Shown: piece after piece, positions 6,750-7,713 of the stretch
How the letters are laid out: the number at the start of each line of letters is the position of its first letter
Position numbering within the stretch: position 1 is the stretch's first letter
Assembly (NCBI GenBank): GCA_003450555.1
Contig: DMFQ01000132.1
Span: 1-7,713 of the forward strand
Direction of reading: 5' to 3'
Length of the DNA: 7,713 bases
Source of the DNA: Ktedonobacter sp.
Lineage (GTDB): Bacteria; Chloroflexota; Ktedonobacteria; Ktedonobacterales; Ktedonobacteraceae
Made by a program: the position numbers and the translations under genes
The notes under the pieces: generated by a model
The model's input: the letters and a program-made list of their open reading frames with translations, nothing else
Database searches by the model: none
Told to the model about the DNA's origin: nothing

Positions 6750-7182
6750 TGCGGAAGACGAGTGGACCGATTCACATCTTTTGTTGGAGCCTGTCGTCGT
6801 TGAATTGAAGCGCGCGCAGGCGGAGCTACTTGAGCAACGCTTGCCGGTACTGCGCGACCTTGGCCTGGAGTGCGAACGCTTTGGTGGGCGCAGTTTCCTC
6901 ATTCGTTCTGTGCCCAGCGGTGTCGGGCAGGAACAACTGGCAGGACACTTGCCTGAACTGGCGGAGATTGCCTCCGAAGATAGTGCTGATTGGGAAGATC
7001 ACTTACTGATTGGCCTGGCCTGCCGTTCAGCCCTGCGCCGAGGTCGCGTACTGGGGATAGATGAGCAGCGCACACTGCTGACAGCGTTATCCGCTGTCTC
7101 AGCCCCAGCTGTCTGCCCCCACGGCAGCCCAATTCTCCTGCACTACAGTCGTACCTTTCTCATCGATAAGTTCGACTGGTAA
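6709..7182 (+). pseudogene. mutL: MutL C-terminal endonuclease/dimerisation domain, +1 frame remainder of mutL
   Basis: This is the rest of mutL in the frame one base ahead of the ATPase part. Homology starts at about 6748-6772 (DAEDEWTDSHLLLEP). Recognisable C-terminal domain elements follow: FGGRSFLIRSVPSGVG, the ACRSALRRG helix (equivalent to the conserved A-C-x-x-A/S motif), CPHGSP (usually CPHGRP), and a final YSRTFLIDKFDW. The beta-clamp motif position, usually Q-x-L-h-x-P, reads HLLLEP, with His for Gln. The ATG at 6709 opens a 157-residue frame overlapping the first part by 41 bp. I doubt it is a true start: there is no Shine-Dalgarno, its first residues (MSTWRSKH) are the out-of-frame reading of IYEHLAQQ, and the DQH motif needed for the endonuclease is left on the other fragment. 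It should be read as one mutL gene spanning 5427-7182 with a one-base insertion or two-base deletion. Confidence 0.85.
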
Positions 7183-7186
7183 TATC

Positions 7187-7537
7187 CTAACCTTCCCTTT
7201 TTTCCGTGGCTGGTGCATTGGTATATTCCGCTGGCGCGAAAGCAACCAGAATAGTCATGTCCTCGACAATGCTGTGAAAGCGATGTTCAACGTGTGCCCC
7301 CACAAATATCACAGAACCTGCTTGCACATCCCGATTCTCATTATAAACAAAGATAGAGCCACGACCACTGATCACATAATAGATTTCATCCTCGCTATGC
7401 GGCACCTGTCCATCGACTGCCCCTGTTGGCAACATATACAGTCCCACGCTGATTGTAGGCTTGCGGATGAATTCAAGATAGCGATCATTCCCCTTTCCGC
7501 ACTTGGCGACCAGGGACGCAAGGTCAAAAGCTTCCAT
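7187..7537 (-). CDS. Small single-domain cupin protein
   Basis: A cupin of 116 residues (cupin_2 type, one beta-barrel). Motif 1 is recognisable as PHSEDEIYYVISGRG: a His and acidic residues followed by the typical Y-V-L/I-S-G-R-G strand, in the variant lacking the second His of HxH. Motif 2 is AGSVIFVGAHVEHRFHSI, with His residues in the usual metal-site region. The ends (MEAFDLASLVAKCGKGNDRY and APATEKREG) are not diagnostic. Such small cupins bind a metal and act as sugar or amino-acid isomerases, dioxygenases or sensor domains; the substrate cannot be read from the sequence. There is no DNA-binding domain, signal peptide or membrane segment. The ATG at 7537 has an AAGGAG 10 nt upstream. 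It follows a membrane-protein gene by 17 bp, probably in one operon, and converges on mutL with only 4 bp between the stop codons. Confidence 0.9.
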   Translation of the reverse strand: MEAFDLASLVAKCGKGNDRYLEFIRKPTISVGLYMLPTGAVDGQVPHSEDEIYYVISGRGSIFVYNENRDVQAGSVIFVGAHVEHRFHSIVEDMTILVAFAPAEYTNAPATEKREG

Positions 7538-7547
7538 GCGTAAAAAT

Positions 7548-7553
7548 CTCCTT
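7548..7553 (-). promoter_or_regulatory. Ribosome binding site of the cupin gene
   Basis: On the minus strand AAGGAG lies 10 nt before the cupin ATG and overlaps the second of two tandem stop codons of the upstream gene (TAATAAGGAG). A ribosome terminating upstream would therefore sit on it, which favours translational coupling. Confidence 0.7.
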
Positions 7554-7554
7554 A

Positions 7555-7713
7555 TTATCTTCTCAACAGGCGCGCCAGCACCTCTGCCACGAGAAAGAAA
7601 ACAAAGTCTATAGCGAGCAATACCAGCAAAGCGAAGTCAATGTGTGTGGCGATAGAGGAGGTAGTCTGTAGCGTAGCGTCGTTAAAGACCAGCAATTTGA
7701 ATAACCAGAGCAG
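7555..7713 (-). CDS. C-terminal end of a membrane protein (partial, runs off the window)
   Basis: An open minus-strand frame enters at the right edge and runs 52 codons to a TAA, immediately followed by a second TAA. It is too short to be noticed by length alone. The case for it is the strongly hydrophobic product, the double stop, and its position 17 bp before the cupin ATG. The peptide begins LLWLFKLLVFND, likely the end of one membrane helix. A polar loop follows (NDATLQTTSSIATH). Then comes a clear transmembrane helix of about 22 residues (IDFALLVLLAIDFVFFLVAE) ending in ARLLRR, whose positive charges suggest a cytoplasmic C-terminus. I do not recognise the family from this fragment. It is probably in one operon with the cupin, which may act on or sense something related to it, but that is inference. 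Confidence 0.7.
   Translation of the reverse strand: MLWLFKLLVFNDATLQTTSSIATHIDFALLVLLAIDFVFFLVAEVLARLLRR

Noticed and set aside
6468..6902. Minus-strand open frame of 144 codons across the mutL break
   Set aside because: The product is Arg/Ser-rich and typical of an antisense reading of GC-rich coding DNA. MutL motifs on the plus strand account for the region on both sides.
6709..7182. Independent gene for a stand-alone MutL C-terminal domain
   Set aside because: The break cuts the endonuclease domain between its DQH motif and the rest, no ribosome binding site precedes the ATG, and the first residues are out-of-frame noise. A frameshifted single gene fits better.
7178..7203. Possible intrinsic terminator after mutL (run of six T at 7198-7203)
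   Set aside because: No stable hairpin precedes the T-run, and the run is coding sequence for the cupin C-terminus.

Overview
The window looks like chromosomal DNA from a Chloroflexota bacterium, probably class Ktedonobacteria. This is inferred from the soluble Ser/Thr kinase fused to WD40 repeats, the style of the MutS and MutL proteins, and a GC content that looks by eye to be in the mid-50s percent. No database search was possible, so the taxonomy is a judgement. I see no tRNA, rRNA, CRISPR array, insertion sequence or phage gene.

Layout: positions 1-128 are a short non-coding stretch with small inverted repeats. Positions 129-2399 hold two genes on the minus strand, read right to left: a YbjQ/UPF0145-family protein, then 24 bp later a Ser/Thr kinase ending in a seven-bladed WD40 propeller. 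Positions 2400-2598 are a divergent intergenic region with a good sigma70-type promoter in each direction. The two -10 regions carry the same 8-bp word, and a perfect 12-bp palindrome lies just past the predicted mutS transcription start. Positions 2599-7182 on the plus strand are mutS and mutL, overlapping by one base. Positions 7187-7713 are on the minus strand: the end of a membrane protein running off the window, then a small cupin gene whose stop is 4 bp from the mutL stop.

How the genes work together: MutS recognises mismatches and MutL is the matchmaker. MutL keeps the DQHx2Ex4E-type endonuclease motif, as expected in bacteria without MutH. The mutL reading frame is broken near 6720-6749 by a +1 shift inside the endonuclease domain. 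Both sides of the break are well conserved, so this is a sequencing error, a recent mutation or, much less likely, recoding. The kinase/YbjQ pair is probably an operon of signalling character with unknown targets. The cupin and membrane protein form another short operon.

This is mostly an ordinary housekeeping region. The points most worth a second look are the mutL frameshift, the architecture of the shared promoter region, and the variant C-terminal tail and clamp-binding motifs of MutS and MutL.
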